Both the position numbers and the translations under genes were made by a program. Source: Xanthostigma xanthostigma (taxonomy: Eukaryota; Arthropoda; Insecta; Raphidioptera; Raphidiidae). Taken from it: DNA of 64,000 nt. The stretch covers positions 2,046,001 through 2,110,000 of the forward strand of contig OY754464.1 of the NCBI GenBank assembly GCA_963575645.1. Direction: 5' to 3'. Position 1 is the first letter of the stretch, and the number at the start of each line of letters is the position of its first letter. The notes under the pieces were generated by a model that was given only the letters and a program-made list of their open reading frames with translations, was not told the origin of the DNA and made no database searches. Of the stretch, positions 10,012 to 20,472 are shown one piece after another.

Positions 10012-10245
10012 CTAGCGGCCTGGTATGGCTTCGCCCGAATTTGAAGATTGCAGACGCTTTTTCGTCTACTTACGTTGCAAAATTGGTCTGCACGAAAAGC
10101 GCTTTTATTTTAACGCGATAATATGTAGCCTACCTATTCTGCGAGTCCATTCTAAATATTGGTGAAAAATTTTTGAAATCGGATGAGTAGTTTCGAAGAT
10201 TACCTCCTACAACCAAACTTACGAACTTCTCTTTATAATATTATA
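10012..10245 (-). mobile_element. Helitron family G, copy 1
   Basis: Plus strand opens CTAGCGGCCTGG, the reverse of a CTAG end preceded by 'CGGGCGAAGCC'. On the minus strand the 5' part is 'TATTATAAAGAG', 'GGTAATCTTCGAAACTACTC' and 'ATCCGATTTCAAAAATTT'. Partner copies are 38172-38376 (whole) and 46712-46795 (3' end only). The 5' TC is unclear because F2 starts immediately after. Confidence 0.8.
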
Positions 10246-10259
10246 GCATAGGTATAATA

Positions 10260-10648
10260 TCTATACCTATTAATATAACATTCTCGTGTCACAATTTTCG
10301 CCGCGTTAATCTCTGAAACCACTGAACCGATTTTAATGAAATTTTGTAAATGTGTCTTGCTTGGTGCAGCTTACGCTATAGGAAAGTTTTTATTAAATAT
10401 TTTGTAATAAATTACGGTGTTTTCGCAAAAAAACTGATTTAGTAACATGTAACGACATCTGATAGAATTTTCATAAAGTTATTAGTTCAGAAGCAAATAA
10501 AAAAACTATTTTGGTACCAAGTAGCGACATCTGTTAGAAATCGCTCAAAGCTATTAGTTCAGAAGCCAATCTTGTAGAATTTGCTCAAAGCTATTAGTTC
10601 AGACGCCGGGCCGCGAACGAAATACATTTTGCAGAATTATATCTATCT
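10260..10648 (+). mobile_element. Helitron family F, copy 2 (3' truncated)
   Basis: Begins TCTATACCTATTAATATA after A, then 'ACATTCTCGTGTCACAAT' and 'AACTGATT...' to 'AAATACATTTTGCAGAATTA'. It stops before the CCGGGTGAAACCGGG hairpin. The unit 'GCTCAAAGCTATTAGTTCAG' is repeated inside. Confidence 0.82.
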
Positions 10649-11057
10649 ATAGAATTGGATTTTTAGGAGTTTTAGATTCTTCAGGTTTTTTAAAAGTTAG
10701 ACTTGTCGAGTAATTAAACACGAACAAACGCAATGTGCATCATGAAATCAAGAAGACTTACCAGGAAACGACCTTAGCTATTAACCCCAATTATATAATT
10801 TCTCGGTCAAAGGTCATTACCATTGTACGTATGGACCTCCATAAAAGCCCATATAAAATAACGTACGCCGCATATAACAACTAAGTGGCTCGTTTAAAGA
10901 ATGAAATAGTTGAGCAATTTTATTTCGATATTTCGACCAGTTTTAAAATTCGGAGAATTACCTACAATATACCGTAGAAATAACAATCTTACAGTGCAGT
11001 ATTTTCTATTATCATTCCAACTTACTAATGGGGAATGGTAGGTACTAGTTTAGCTTA
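10649..11057. other. Unassigned spacer
   Basis: Nothing recognised on either strand. Confidence 0.4.
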
Positions 11058-11756
11058 AAAAAAAATTGGTTGTCTGTAAAGTCGGTTTACGGACGATAGT
11101 TTTACGTGATAACGTATTCCGTAATACATAACCTAAATTTATATAATAATTATAATAATTCGAATCTATGATATTGCATCTTTCGCTTCAAATTTAGGTT
11201 AATTTTTAAAACTTGGAACTAAAAGGATTAAAAACTATTTATTCAAGTAAAATTCCTAACAATTTTATTTATTTAAATTACTCATCATATAATATAATTG
11301 TTTTTTTTAACTTTCTTTCATTCGTATTTATTTTAAGTCTCCAAGATTAGCTGTCATAATATTTTGAAAACAATTGTTTCACTGTTTATATAAAATTCCA
11401 AAACCTACTTACAATATTTAAGTATTTTCATACGTCAAAAAATTGATTTTTATAATGATAAAATTTGTAAGAAAACGATTTTTTCGAGAGATGAGACCTA
11501 GCTAAAACGATTTTTTGCCCCCCAAAATCCCTTTTCAGTAAATTTCATCCAAATCGTTAGGGCCGTTTTCGAGAAAAGCACGCACAGGGTCAGGTGGAAC
11601 GTTATGAACGTTACGAACGTTAGGAACGTTACGACCGTTACGAACGTTAGGAACGTTACGACCGTTAGGAACGTTACACTTTTTCGTGCATGCAGCCGGT
11701 GTTTTATCAATTTATAAGATTGGTGATTCATCAATTTATAAGACGTTATCACGTCA
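11058..11756 (+). repeat. Repeat Z, copy 2 (long form)
   Basis: Left end at 11064 (AATTGGTTGTCTG) through 'GATAACGTATTCCGTAATAC'; right part from 'GCACGCACAGGGTCAGG' near 11578 to 'GACGTTATCACGTC' at 11754. The GGAACGTTAC minisatellite is expanded to about eight irregular units at 11595-11675. The middle 450 bases are AT-rich and unlike other copies except that 'CGTAATACATAACCTAAA' is shared with Z4. Confidence 0.75.
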
Positions 11757-11864
11757 ATAATTTTTCAAAACTTTACATTATTTTTTCGTTTTGAGGTCTC
11801 CCGAATCCAAAAAAAACAAAACACATTTTTGGAAAAACTCTGTGCGTCTGTTAGTCTCTGATAT

Positions 11865-11926
11865 AGGTCAAAAGGATGACCGGATTGAAACCAAATTTTG
11901 GGAGGATGTTTGGTATGCAAATATGA
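11865..11926 (+). repeat. Fragment of repeat T
   Basis: 'GGATTGAAACCAAATTTTGG' followed by 'GAGGATGTTTGGTATGCAAA' is shared with 57000-57055 (reverse) and, in part, 35207-35241. Confidence 0.75.
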
Positions 11927-12425
11927 AGAGCCCTATCTTTTTTGGGGAAAATCGGCGCTTGCACAGAAGAGATATATGCTACAACGGTGTTTTTTATACA
12001 ATAATGGTATACTTATCATAACGGCTTATTATTCTATTTATTTTTTCAAGAAAGTTTTTTTAAACCATTTTTTTTCTGAACTTTATAGTCTCGGAAACAT
12101 TTTGAAAATAAAAAAAATCAGTCGCTCTTGTTTAATGGATCTGTCAGAAAATAGTTCGGCATGCTTTGATTAATTTTTACATGACATGGAACATATTATG
12201 TAGGTAACCATGGCAACAAAATATAGCAAATATATTGAATACTAGCCATTACCCGCGTCACCTCACGCGATATCAAAAATTTTATTTTCTTTATTATGAT
12301 CAATTTGAAGTTGAAATGGTCCCGTCGCCTAATTGGCTGGAATGTTGTTGCGTGAAACCACACAGTCATTGTTACAGTTACAATGCTAGGTGTCGGGACT
12401 CAAACCATATATTTCAGTTTTATGA
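11927..12425 (-). mobile_element. Helitron-type end M with amplified flank N, copy 1
   Basis: CTAG at 12242 with 'GCGTGAGGTGACGCGGGTAA' before it on the minus strand is a Helitron-like 3' end. Uphill lies 'CCAATTAGGCGACGGGACC'. Downstream of CTAG the block N ('GTTGCCATGGTTACCTAC', 'ATGTTCCACG', 'GACAGATCC', 'CTCTTCTGTGCA') is the same as at 48290-49515 and 63677-64000, so N travels with M. Confidence 0.75.
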
Positions 12426-13007
12426 AATTCCTAAGATAAGCCGTTTCACGAGTGAACTACCTTAAGAGAGTCTATATTTAAAATATCTAATAATAATTTT
12501 GTATTATTTTCCAAGATGATGTTGTATCATAAATGTATTATTTGCTCGGCTACAAACTTGTAAATTAATATTTCAAACAGTTGTTTGTAATTTGTCTTAT
12601 CTTGTACGTTTTTTGAATATATATTTATTTTAAGACAGGTATTGTAACCAAAGTGTTACGCGATTATTGCCACATTAGTAGATATATAAGAAATATAATT
12701 GTACACGGCGGCCATTAGGTGCCAAGAATTTTTTTTGGAAATTCTGCCAGAATAAACAGACTGCAACTGACTTTTTCAAGGGTGTTTAAATTTATTAAAA
12801 GATATTTATTTCATAATAAACATCAAACAAATTTCAGAACAATTTACAATGAAAATTAATTTCTATTCACACCTGGTGAAAAAATCTAAAATTCAAAAAT
12901 CGTGTGTTGCTGCATTGAAAATTTACTTTTTCTTCATACCTCGATCTATATTCAATATTTTTAGGTGTGAATATTTTCGAACAATCCGCAGGGAAAAAAC
13001 AATAATT
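12426..13007. other. Unassigned spacer
   Basis: An AATAAA at about 12752 in a GC-richer patch suggested a repeat end, but no paired boundary was found. Confidence 0.35.
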
Positions 13008-14112
13008 TTTAAACTGACATACAGATTGATTTTTAAGTTGATTATTCATGTAGAAAACAAATAGACGATCAAACATTTTAAGGAGGTTGAGGCGTTAAAC
13101 GAAGATAATGAAAAAAATTTTAAATAAAGTTTTTTTAATAGATTTTTTTATGAAAAAATTTTCTGTAAAAAATCCAAAATCATTAGGAGATTTATAAAGT
13201 TAAAAATTTAAAAAAAACTTAACATGTAGTCTTATGGAAAATATGTCAATCTAGCATGCAAACGGTACATTTTAATTTTTTGCAAATAACCAAATAATGT
13301 CAGCAGTTCCAAAAACTAACTATATAAAAGCATCGATGTTTTACGCATATTTTAATATTTTTTCCAATTTAATCAGGAGATTTTTAATCAATAAAAAAAA
13401 TTATTAAACCTTAGCACTTTTCGATTATGGACTTTTATTCTTGACAATTTTAACTGAATTTTCAACTTTTTAATGATTTAATTTTCATTTTTATTACTTC
13501 TACTTTCTTTTTTTAATTATTTACTGCAAAAAATATGTAAAATACAGATATTTACATAAATTTATTTTTTCTAGCCTAACTTTGTACAAAAAATTCAAAA
13601 GCTAGTCCGTTAAGTTACAAGTAAAATACTGAAATAATTAATTAATATTTAAAAAAATATATTTATTTACCTATGCCTCGATGACAATAATTTATTGGTA
13701 TCATCGACTTATAACCTTTTGTAAAAATGTATTATAGAAAAGTTCCCATTTAGAATTCGACTTACTTTTGATTGGGACTGTAACGCATCAACCTCCATAA
13801 GTAGCTTTTTTATCAAAACTCAAAAATAAACTACAAACGTGTACCGAATCATGGCTACGACGCACGCCTCTTTGTGTCCAACCAAACGGGGACAGCTTCG
13901 AATAATTTCTGAGAATACTTGATAATGACATAACATATCTTCACAGTGACATAACATAACGCCAAGACCGACATCTAAATTTTATAAAACTTTGAAAGCC
14001 TGTTTCTCTTTTATTTTTTAGTTTTGATACAAAAGTTACTTGAAATATTTTTCATCAATTTGATTTCTTTCTTAACAAAAAGAATCAACTTAAAAATCAT
14101 TCTGCATACTGG
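13008..14112 (+). repeat. Palindromic repeat W, copy 2, split by P1
   Basis: Left arm 13008-13077 plus 13801-13835 and right arm about 13985-14112 match the arms of W1 (45535-46018): 'TTTTAAGTTGATT', 'AAATCAAATAGACGA', 'TATCAAAACTCAAAAATAA' and their complements. The core (about 13846-13915, 'CCAACCAAACGGGGACAGC') is shared with W3. P1 interrupts the left arm at a TTAA. Confidence 0.8.
13078..13800 (-). mobile_element. TTAA-inserting MITE, family P, copy 1
   Basis: Ends TTAAGGAGGTTGAGGCGTT and, inverted, TTATGGAGGTTGATGCGTTA: an imperfect TIR of about 19 bases including the target. Comparison with W1 shows the uninterrupted sequence across the site, so TTAA (right side mutated to ATAA) is the duplicated target. 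TTAA targets are typical of piggyBac. No transposase frame; 723 bp. Copies 2 and 3 lie at 48472 and 51784 in the other direction. Confidence 0.85.
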
Positions 14113-14569
14113 TTTAAAATGTCAACAATAACAAAACATCGTTTCGGACGGGATTTTATTATTGTTGCAGACAAATTATCAGTTACATAACAATGGAGAC
14201 AGATGAGGCGCCATAATCACAGACTTGCTTTTGTTTTTAAATAAATTGATTTGCTGAAAGACAAACTTATTTCTGACTACATCATTAACAAGTAACAACG
14301 AGTCAACAAGTTATTCAATACATATTTTGCTAGATTCATAACAACTCTGTAATGAAATATTATTTTATGCGCTATTTCTGTTAATTTCATTTTACGATTT
14401 TATGAAACAATTCAATCCTGCATACATTAGAATGCAACCGTATAGTTATTTAATATACAGTGTGTTTTGAAATAAACTGTCCGACTGATCGCATTCTACC
14501 ACTAAACCACCGTCGCCCTTAAAAACTTGCTGCTTACACTGCATCACTAAGAGCTGTTTATAGATACTG
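14113..14569. other. Spacer containing a tRNA-like scrap
   Basis: Mostly unassigned. Minus strand 14487-14517 reads GGCGACGGTGGTTTAGTGG then TAGAATGCGATC, very like the D-arm half of tRNA-Gly (box A), with no box B behind it. Probably the head of an old tRNA-derived SINE. Confidence 0.45.
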
Positions 14570-15146
14570 TTTTTCTGTAAGCATTCTCAATTTCAAAAGT
14601 ATATTAAAGAATTCGTTTTTTGCAATTTTTTCAAGACATACCCCTTTAAAAAGGTGCGATTTTTGACGAAAACCGAAATCTTTCGGAAGTTTGGCAAAAT
14701 CATCATGCTCATAGAAAAAAACACGCTGAATTCAATGAGCACAAACAAACGTCTGTATAGTTTTCAGACAATCATATAAAACCTTCGAATGGAAGTAGTT
14801 TCCAAATTAAAAGAGATACAGATGCTCATTGAATCAGCGTATTTTTTCGGTAAGCATTCTCATTTTCAAAGGTATATTAACGAATTAGATTTTTGCAATT
14901 TTTTCAAAGCATACCTACCCCTTTAAAAAATACGATTTTTGACGATAATCGAAATTTTTCGGAACTTTGGCATATAGCATGGTCGTAAAACGTCGTGTGT
15001 CGTCCAAAAAAGTTTTGAATTAAAAAAAATAGTATTTAACCATCCCCCCTCACTTTACAAGTAACGCCAGTGGCCCACGAGCTAGTACTAAAACTGAGTA
15101 AAACAAAATAGTTAACAAAATTTGGCCCACTTCTCAAAAAGGTTCG
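14570..15146 (+). repeat. Repeat family Y, copy 1
   Basis: Two inexact units of about 290 bases, each with 'GTAAGCATTCTCA', 'GAATTCG', 'TTGCAATTTTTTCAA', 'CATACC' and 'GATTTTTGACGA...AATCGAAAT'. It contains complementary 'ACGCTGAATTCAATGAGC' and 'GCTCATTGAATCAGCGT' blocks, then ends with 'GCCCACGAGCTAGTACTAAA' and 'CCCACTTCTCAAAAAGGTTC'. Y2 (59936-62625) has the same order. Confidence 0.75.
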
Positions 15147-15169
15147 CACTGATCTATGACGTCAGTCAT

Positions 15170-15425
15170 TATTGACACGGTTGAAATCGTGGTCTCCTGT
15201 GTTCTTACAGTAACTTTTTTTGGGAACTATAAAATAGCAGCTTTTCATGCCTTAACAGTTGGACCGATTTTGACGGGACTTTTAGCTGATGTTATAAGGA
15301 GTAACTTAGGCTACTTTTATTTTAGAAAAAGAATTAGGGCGCAAAAACTTATAACCCAAAAATTGCGAACAAAATCCGATTCAAATACGGGACGTATTAT
15401 GTAGAAGCGGGCAGGTATCAGCTAG
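15170..15425 (+). mobile_element. Helitron-like remnant O
   Basis: Ends 'AGAAGCGGGCAGGTATCAG' with CTAG at 15422-15425 followed by T, similar to the L/M end module. The 5' TC was not fixed. An 82-codon frame at 15156-15404 runs through it without a recognisable domain, so it is not called a gene. Confidence 0.55.
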
Positions 15426-15631
15426 TATTATATATTATTTTTAGGGGAGGATAAGCCCATTGGCACTTTTAATATTCCACTTTACTCATGCAACAATATT
15501 GTGAAAGCAAAGTATTATGTTTATAATAATCTATAAAAAAACTTTTCAATTTTCTATGGCATATTAAAATATACACGATACATCCTCCCGTAAACATTAA
15601 AATATATATAATAATAACTGCATGTACCTAC

Positions 15632-16641
15632 CAGTGGCGGCGTAGGTCCCCAGGTTTGTGAAGTGCTATAGGAGAAGATTTGTTCTTGAACTCAAGGGCA
15701 TAGGCAGAAATTTTGCAAAGAAATATATTCAGAAAACCAGCATTTTTTTATTATATGACTTGCCGTCAATTTTCAATTGAGATAACGGTGTCTGAATAAA
15801 ATTACATACGACGTCATTTATCGGATTCATTGTTGATATTTCATAGGTATAACTGAACCAAGCGAACTATATCCAGTTGAAAACCGCATGGCTAAATCAA
15901 CATGACGTATGGTAGCTATGTACACTCGAGTTACAGCCTCATGCCACAGCTCATGCTATTCTGTAACTGGTTGACCTTGCTAACGTCATGGTTGCCATAG
16001 CAACGGACGTAACAAATGCATGTTTTACATTCGCCTGGCAGAGCTCTTCATTGTAGTGCGTATGCCACTGCGTAGTTCATCGGAATTGGGACAATAAAAC
16101 ACAACGTTTAAACTATCATTTCATAATTTATATAGTATTACTAGCGGTCCGTTCCGGTTTCACCCGGGTGCGATAAATATAATTCTCAAAAATGTATTTC
16201 GTTTGCGGCCTGGCGTCTGATAGCTTTGAACAGATTCTATCAGGTTCGCTTCTGAACTAATAGCTTCGAGCGAATTATAACATGTGTCGCTACTTGGTAC
16301 TAAAACAGTTTTTTTTATTTGCTTCTGAACTAGGTAATAGCTTTGAGTAAATCTTATCATGCTACTTAAACAGTTTTTTTAGAGAAAACATAATATTTAA
16401 CAAAAACTATCCTATCGTGAGTTGCATCAGACAAGACACATTTACAAAATTTCATTAGAATCGGTTCAGTGATTTCGGAGATTAGCGCGGCCAAAATAGA
16501 TATAGATTGGACATGAGCGCATTAAGCCTAATTTATTTATTATAATATGTATTCGATGTATAAAAATATTTCTTATGGGAAATGATCTACAAGAAAGGTG
16601 AACGTGCCCTTCGCAGCTATTTCACTAAATACCCGCCACTG
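15632..16641. mobile_element. hAT-type element with 8-bp target duplication, interrupted by a Helitron
   Basis: Ends are CAGTGGCGG (15632) and CCGCCACTG (16641). They are flanked by GTACCTAC (15624-15631) and GTACCAAC (16642-16649), an 8-bp duplication with one change, which is the hAT footprint. The 1010 bp include Helitron F3 at 16141-16507, leaving about 640 bp of original element. No transposase frame was recognised; it is non-autonomous or an internal-deletion copy. Confidence 0.82.
16141..16507 (-). mobile_element. Helitron family F, copy 3 (nested in hAT)
   Basis: CTAG at 16141-16144, then the CGGTTTCACCCGGGTG hairpin in reverse, the 'GCTTCTGAACTAATAGCTT' units, and a 5' part 'GCGCTAATCTCCGAAATCAC' ending at TC near 16500-16507. 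Inserted after the hAT element, giving relative age. Confidence 0.87.
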
Positions 16642-16649
16642 GTACCAAC

Positions 16650-17560
16650 TACAACAAAAGGACTAAACTATGGGCATTGAGGAGCGGCAGTTGATTTCAT
16701 ATACTTGTTAAAAATACACATACAGGAAAATTAGAGACATCGGGCTTCTTCCCGCGATCACATATTTGAAAAGTTTCGAATTTTTGAAGTGAAACTTCTT
16801 TAAGCGCGATGCGTAATAAAAGTGATACAGTGTTGTGGATTGTCGGAATCGATTCGGCTTGACTTTTTCTATAAGTTCGCTTAATATAAAACGGGCCAAA
16901 AATCGCTTAGTGTCTTTAAAAGTTGCAGATTTGCAAAACGCATGAAAACGTGAAAATATTTACGTATTTGGAAAAATGTATGAACATCTCAGATTTGCTT
17001 AATAGTAACGTGTCTTTAGAAAAAAGTACGCTGAATCGATTAAGCTTAAGCGCAAATTCGTATCTCGATTAGTTGAGACGCTATGATGGTTTAAAATTTT
17101 AACAGTTTTAATTGGCTATTTCTCCAAAACTAAAAGAGATACCTGGTTGCGGATCCGGAATCGATTCAGAATGACTTTTTCTATAAGTATGTATAATATC
17201 AAACGAAACAGAGTGAATTTTTTTTTTAATTTTTCAATTTTGTAAGAAGGGGATCCCCTTCTTACTTTTTCCGTTTTTAAAAAAATCAGAAATCGGTGAC
17301 ATATTGTTTACATACGACTTACAACTGAGGTTATTCTTATGGAAAAAATTACGCTGAATCGATTCCGACCACTCCCACATCTGTATCATTCGTCGTTTAT
17401 AAATGTTTTTAATTTTTTCTCAAATACCTAATATAAATAAACGCTCATAACTTTGCAACTAAAGGTGATACAGGGTTGCAGATTGTCGGAATCGATTCAG
17501 CTTGACTTTCTCTATAAGTTCGGTAACTACTGTACTAAAATATTTTTTTTTCGTTTCCAT
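16650..17560. repeat. Repeat family AA, irregular repeats
   Basis: The phrase 'GGATTGTCGGAATCGATTC', then 'TTGACTTTTTCTATAAG', appears near 16835, 17150 and 17478. A 'GCCAAAAATCGCTTAGTGTC' block at 16898 recurs at 18088. Single-base variants such as 'TACGCTGAATCGATT' link it loosely to family Y. No coding frame. Confidence 0.6.
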
Positions 17561-17688
17561 AGCTAATTCATCTCTTGGTGATAGATCACTATTCATAAAA
17601 AAAAAATAATAAATTGAAAATATGGATCGGAATAACCCTATAGCTTTTGGTTTACCTTTGAAAAAAATAATAAAATAAATTTAAAAAA

Positions 17689-17902
17689 ATTAGTAGGTAT
17701 ACCGCGTTTTTAAAACGAATTAAAAAGTATAAAATATTTTTTTTTAACTTGTAGAATTTGAAACGAAAATAAAAAGATTTTTTCATTGATAGCTACTTAT
17801 ATAACTGTCGCATGAGCCCCACATTTTTCGTTTCAAATCCTACAAGTTAAAAACATTATTTTATACTTTTTAGTTCAATTTAAAAACTTGGTAGGTATAC
17901 GT
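17689..17902. repeat. Palindrome with about 78-base arms
   Basis: Left arm 17689-17772 ('GTAGGTATACC', 'AAAGTATAAAATA', 'AACTTGTAGAATTTGAAACG') is answered by 17826-17902. The loop is about 53 bases with 'CTGTCGCATGAGCCCC'. Likely a fold-back MITE; target duplication not resolved. Confidence 0.7.
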
Positions 17903-17977
17903 ATTAATTTTTTGTTCAGTTAATAAAAACGTAGTAAATACAAAAATACATCGTAAAAAAATATAAATATTATATGC

Positions 17978-18050
17978 GTCATGGGAGTCAAACCCGCGAC
18001 CTTCGTGTTAGCATTAGCACGTCGACGCTCTAACCAACTGAGCTACGACC
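17978..18050 (-). pseudogene. tRNA-Ile-derived sequence
   Basis: Minus strand: 'GTAGCTCAGTTGGTTAGAGC' (intact D arm, box A), 'GTCG..GTGCTAAT', then 'ACACGAAGGTCGCGGGTTTG' with box B-like GGTTTGACTCC. The nearest pattern I know is tRNA-Ile(AAT). The anticodon loop is enlarged by a few bases and the acceptor stem is only about five pairs, so it is probably dead. Downstream, as in Helitron E, comes an 'ATATTTATATTTTTTT' tract, but Helitron ends were not found. Confidence 0.65.
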
Positions 18051-18051
18051 A

Positions 18052-19004
18052 ATAATTGCAAGGTGTCGTACAACGGTAAATAAGGGCCAAAAATCGCTAA
18101 AGTGTCTTAAAAAGTTGTAAATTTGCAAAACGCATGAAAACATGAATTTTTCTGATGTGTGTGTCCGTAATATTTCGTACGGCGAGTGTACAGCAGCACG
18201 GGGCGCAATGTTTATGAAGGCCTAGTGCGACCTCTGAACCTCAATTGTGTTCCGCAGGGTGAGTGCCGAGACACTGTCTGCTTCACACAATGGACGTCGT
18301 ATGCGTGTGTGTATTATTGGCATCCCGGGAGATCTGACCACAATTCGTCGTTGGACAAAGCATAAATAGGAGAATAGAAGTGCGTATTGAATAACATAAA
18401 TAGTAGCAATTGTGCACGAGTTGTGACATTATGAGGATCAGCGAGCTTTAACAGTCACACGACTTACAAATTGATATTTATTATTTCTCAAACACTCAAC
18501 AAACTACAATATATGAGCACAATCAAGAGGCCTTGATAGGTTTACCAAATTCGCGTTGGGGATGTAGATGCAGCCCATACGTCCTTGGAAACGAAACTCT
18601 GACTCTACTGAACACTGTAACACTAGTCACTACTGCCATAAGCCGCGTGTCGTACCGTCAAAGGTGCTGACTGAATGAGATAGATTCAATACTTCTAACA
18701 TATGACAGGGATATAATATGCTTATTTACTGACTACAGCCAAAGCCGATCTAAATAACACGCTACAACTTGTGGGGCAAGAGTTGTGCGGTGTACCTACT
18801 GCGGGGGTATCTGATGATCGCGAAAGTCAGCCACACAAACACACACGAGTTTTGTGGTCTGACAGTGGCTGTTGAATTTTAGCCTTAACTACTACATTAT
18901 TTCCTAACTTGAATAAATGGTTAAATATGAAAATTGTAATTCGTACTAAAATTATGAAGTGTCTAAGATTTGAGTTGTTCTGCAGCATTCATAGAGGAAG
19001 TGCC
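18052..19004. other. Unassigned spacer
   Basis: Begins with an AA scrap (18088-18150). The remainder is less AT-rich, with no repeat partner except the 26-base block shared with 898-923. No convincing exon. Confidence 0.4.
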
Positions 19005-19392
19005 ACTGTATTGCATTTAACGTCCGTTTCTCGACTTTATGTCATAGACGCCATTCGCACCATTACTATTTTCCATCTATCACACTTTCCGTTATTTTCT
19101 ACATTAATTAATAGCAATGGGCGAATAAAGGAATTTTAGGACATTAGGCTAAGGCAAGCAAATTTTGAGCGTAGGAGTTTGACAGGTAATCCGGTCATGA
19201 TCTTGAATAAGGAACCATCTCGATATTCATCTGGAATGATTGAGAGAAACCATGGAAAACTCCAACAAGATGGCCGGTGTACAGAAATTACCGTTTCTCG
19301 GCGAGAGGCAGCAGGAAAAAGTTCCCGCCGGGATTCGAACCCGGTACCTCCCGAATGCGAGTCTATATAGTGCTCTCACCAACTCGGAACTT
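19005..19392 (-). mobile_element. tRNA-headed SINE, copy 1
   Basis: On the minus strand it starts with a tRNA-like head: box A region 'GGTGAGAGCACTATATAGAC', then 'CATTCGGGAGGTACCGGGTT' and box B GGTTCGAATCCC. The body 'CCATCTTGTTGGAGTTTTCC' and 'TGTCAAACTCCTACGCTCAA' follows, then 'GGCGTCTATGACATAAAGTC' near the 3' end. The second copy is 54107-54523. Here the TAA-type tail is gone. Transcribed by Pol III in life; moved by a partner LINE. Confidence 0.85.
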
Positions 19393-19837
19393 TGATCTCG
19401 TAACGTAAAAGTTTAAGAAACGCTGCCGTACGGAAAAAACTATCAGCGAAAATCGTCTTTGAGTATAACAACAGATTAATAGGTATAGACAATAGAGTTG
19501 AACATACCCGGTGGCAGTCTCGGTGATTGTTCGACAAGTTCGCTAACGCTTTAGTACAAGTTGCTGCCGTATGAACATCAATATCGTGAGATACCGAATC
19601 TCGTGTCGCATATTTGCCTAAACGTACTGAGTTGCTGTGTATAAAGAAAGAATCCCAATGGCTGTCTCTTCATAGTGTCATTGTACAAATACTTCTGTTA
19701 GTACAGTAGTTCTCGTATATTATTTGGTCGAGCATTGCCCTACCACATCCTTTTCTCGAAGCGACTCACGGCACTTTTGACCCTCGTGTAACTTCATTGC
19801 GGATAAAGCAAGAAATTTGAATTTGAAAGGAGGTAAA
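19393..19837. other. Unassigned spacer
   Basis: No gene or repeat recognised. Confidence 0.4.
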
Positions 19838-20347
19838 AAAAATTGGTTGTCTGTAAAGTCGGTTTACGGACGATAGTTTTACGTGATAACGTCATAAAGA
19901 AACATTGAACCATACTCGTAAAGTGTTGAAAAATAACTTTTTTTATTTTTCACATTATACGTATACGTTTCCAAACATTTCTTTTTTCATATATAAATAG
20001 TAAAATTAGAGTTCTAACCAACTGTAGAAACGGTTTTTAAATATAATGAAGCGTTTTCAAAATACACGCAGTTTTAATAAACGGACGGTCGGGTGGTGTA
20101 GATTTTTCACTCCCTGTAAGTATATATACGAGCGAACTGTAACAGTCTATTGGAAGTTTGTGTCTTGTGATCTTTAATAAATACATTTTTGTAGCTGTCA
20201 AACTTGGGACGATCGTGCTTCTCTATCGCTTATACTGCGCTCTCGCTTGCACGCACAGGGTCAGGCGGAACGTGACACATTTCGGAACGTGACACTTTTT
20301 CGTACATGCAGCCGGTGTTTCATCAATTTATAAGACGTTATCACGTC
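19838..20347 (+). repeat. Repeat Z, copy 3
   Basis: Left end AATTGGTTGTCTG (about 19847) to 'GATAACGTCATAAAGAAAC' and right end 'GCACGCACAGGGTCAGGCGG' to 'GACGTTATCACGTC' (20347). The middle, about 19907-20235, is foreign sequence with an AATAAA near 20176. The GGAACGT minisatellite has two units, in the GTGACAC variant also seen at 62300. Confidence 0.75.
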
Positions 20348-20472
20348 AAAAAAATTAATTCTAACCGATTTTATAACGATTGAATATTGGAAATGTTATA
20401 TGGTTTTATACGTTTGTCTAAAATTGGTATTGCTAAAAAAATCGTTATAAAATCGGTTAGAATTAATTTTTT
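20348..20472. repeat. Small palindromic MITE abutting Z3
   Basis: Perfect 32-base inverted arms: AAAAAATTAATTCTAACCGA... at 20348 and its complement ending at 20472, total 125 bp. It starts exactly where Z3 ends, sharing the A-run. Confidence 0.75.

Noticed and set aside
12640-12790. Possible long terminal repeat end (AATAAA in a GC-richer patch)
   Set aside because: No second copy, no paired TG...CA boundary, no adjoining coding sequence. The same applies to 20100-20235 inside Z3.
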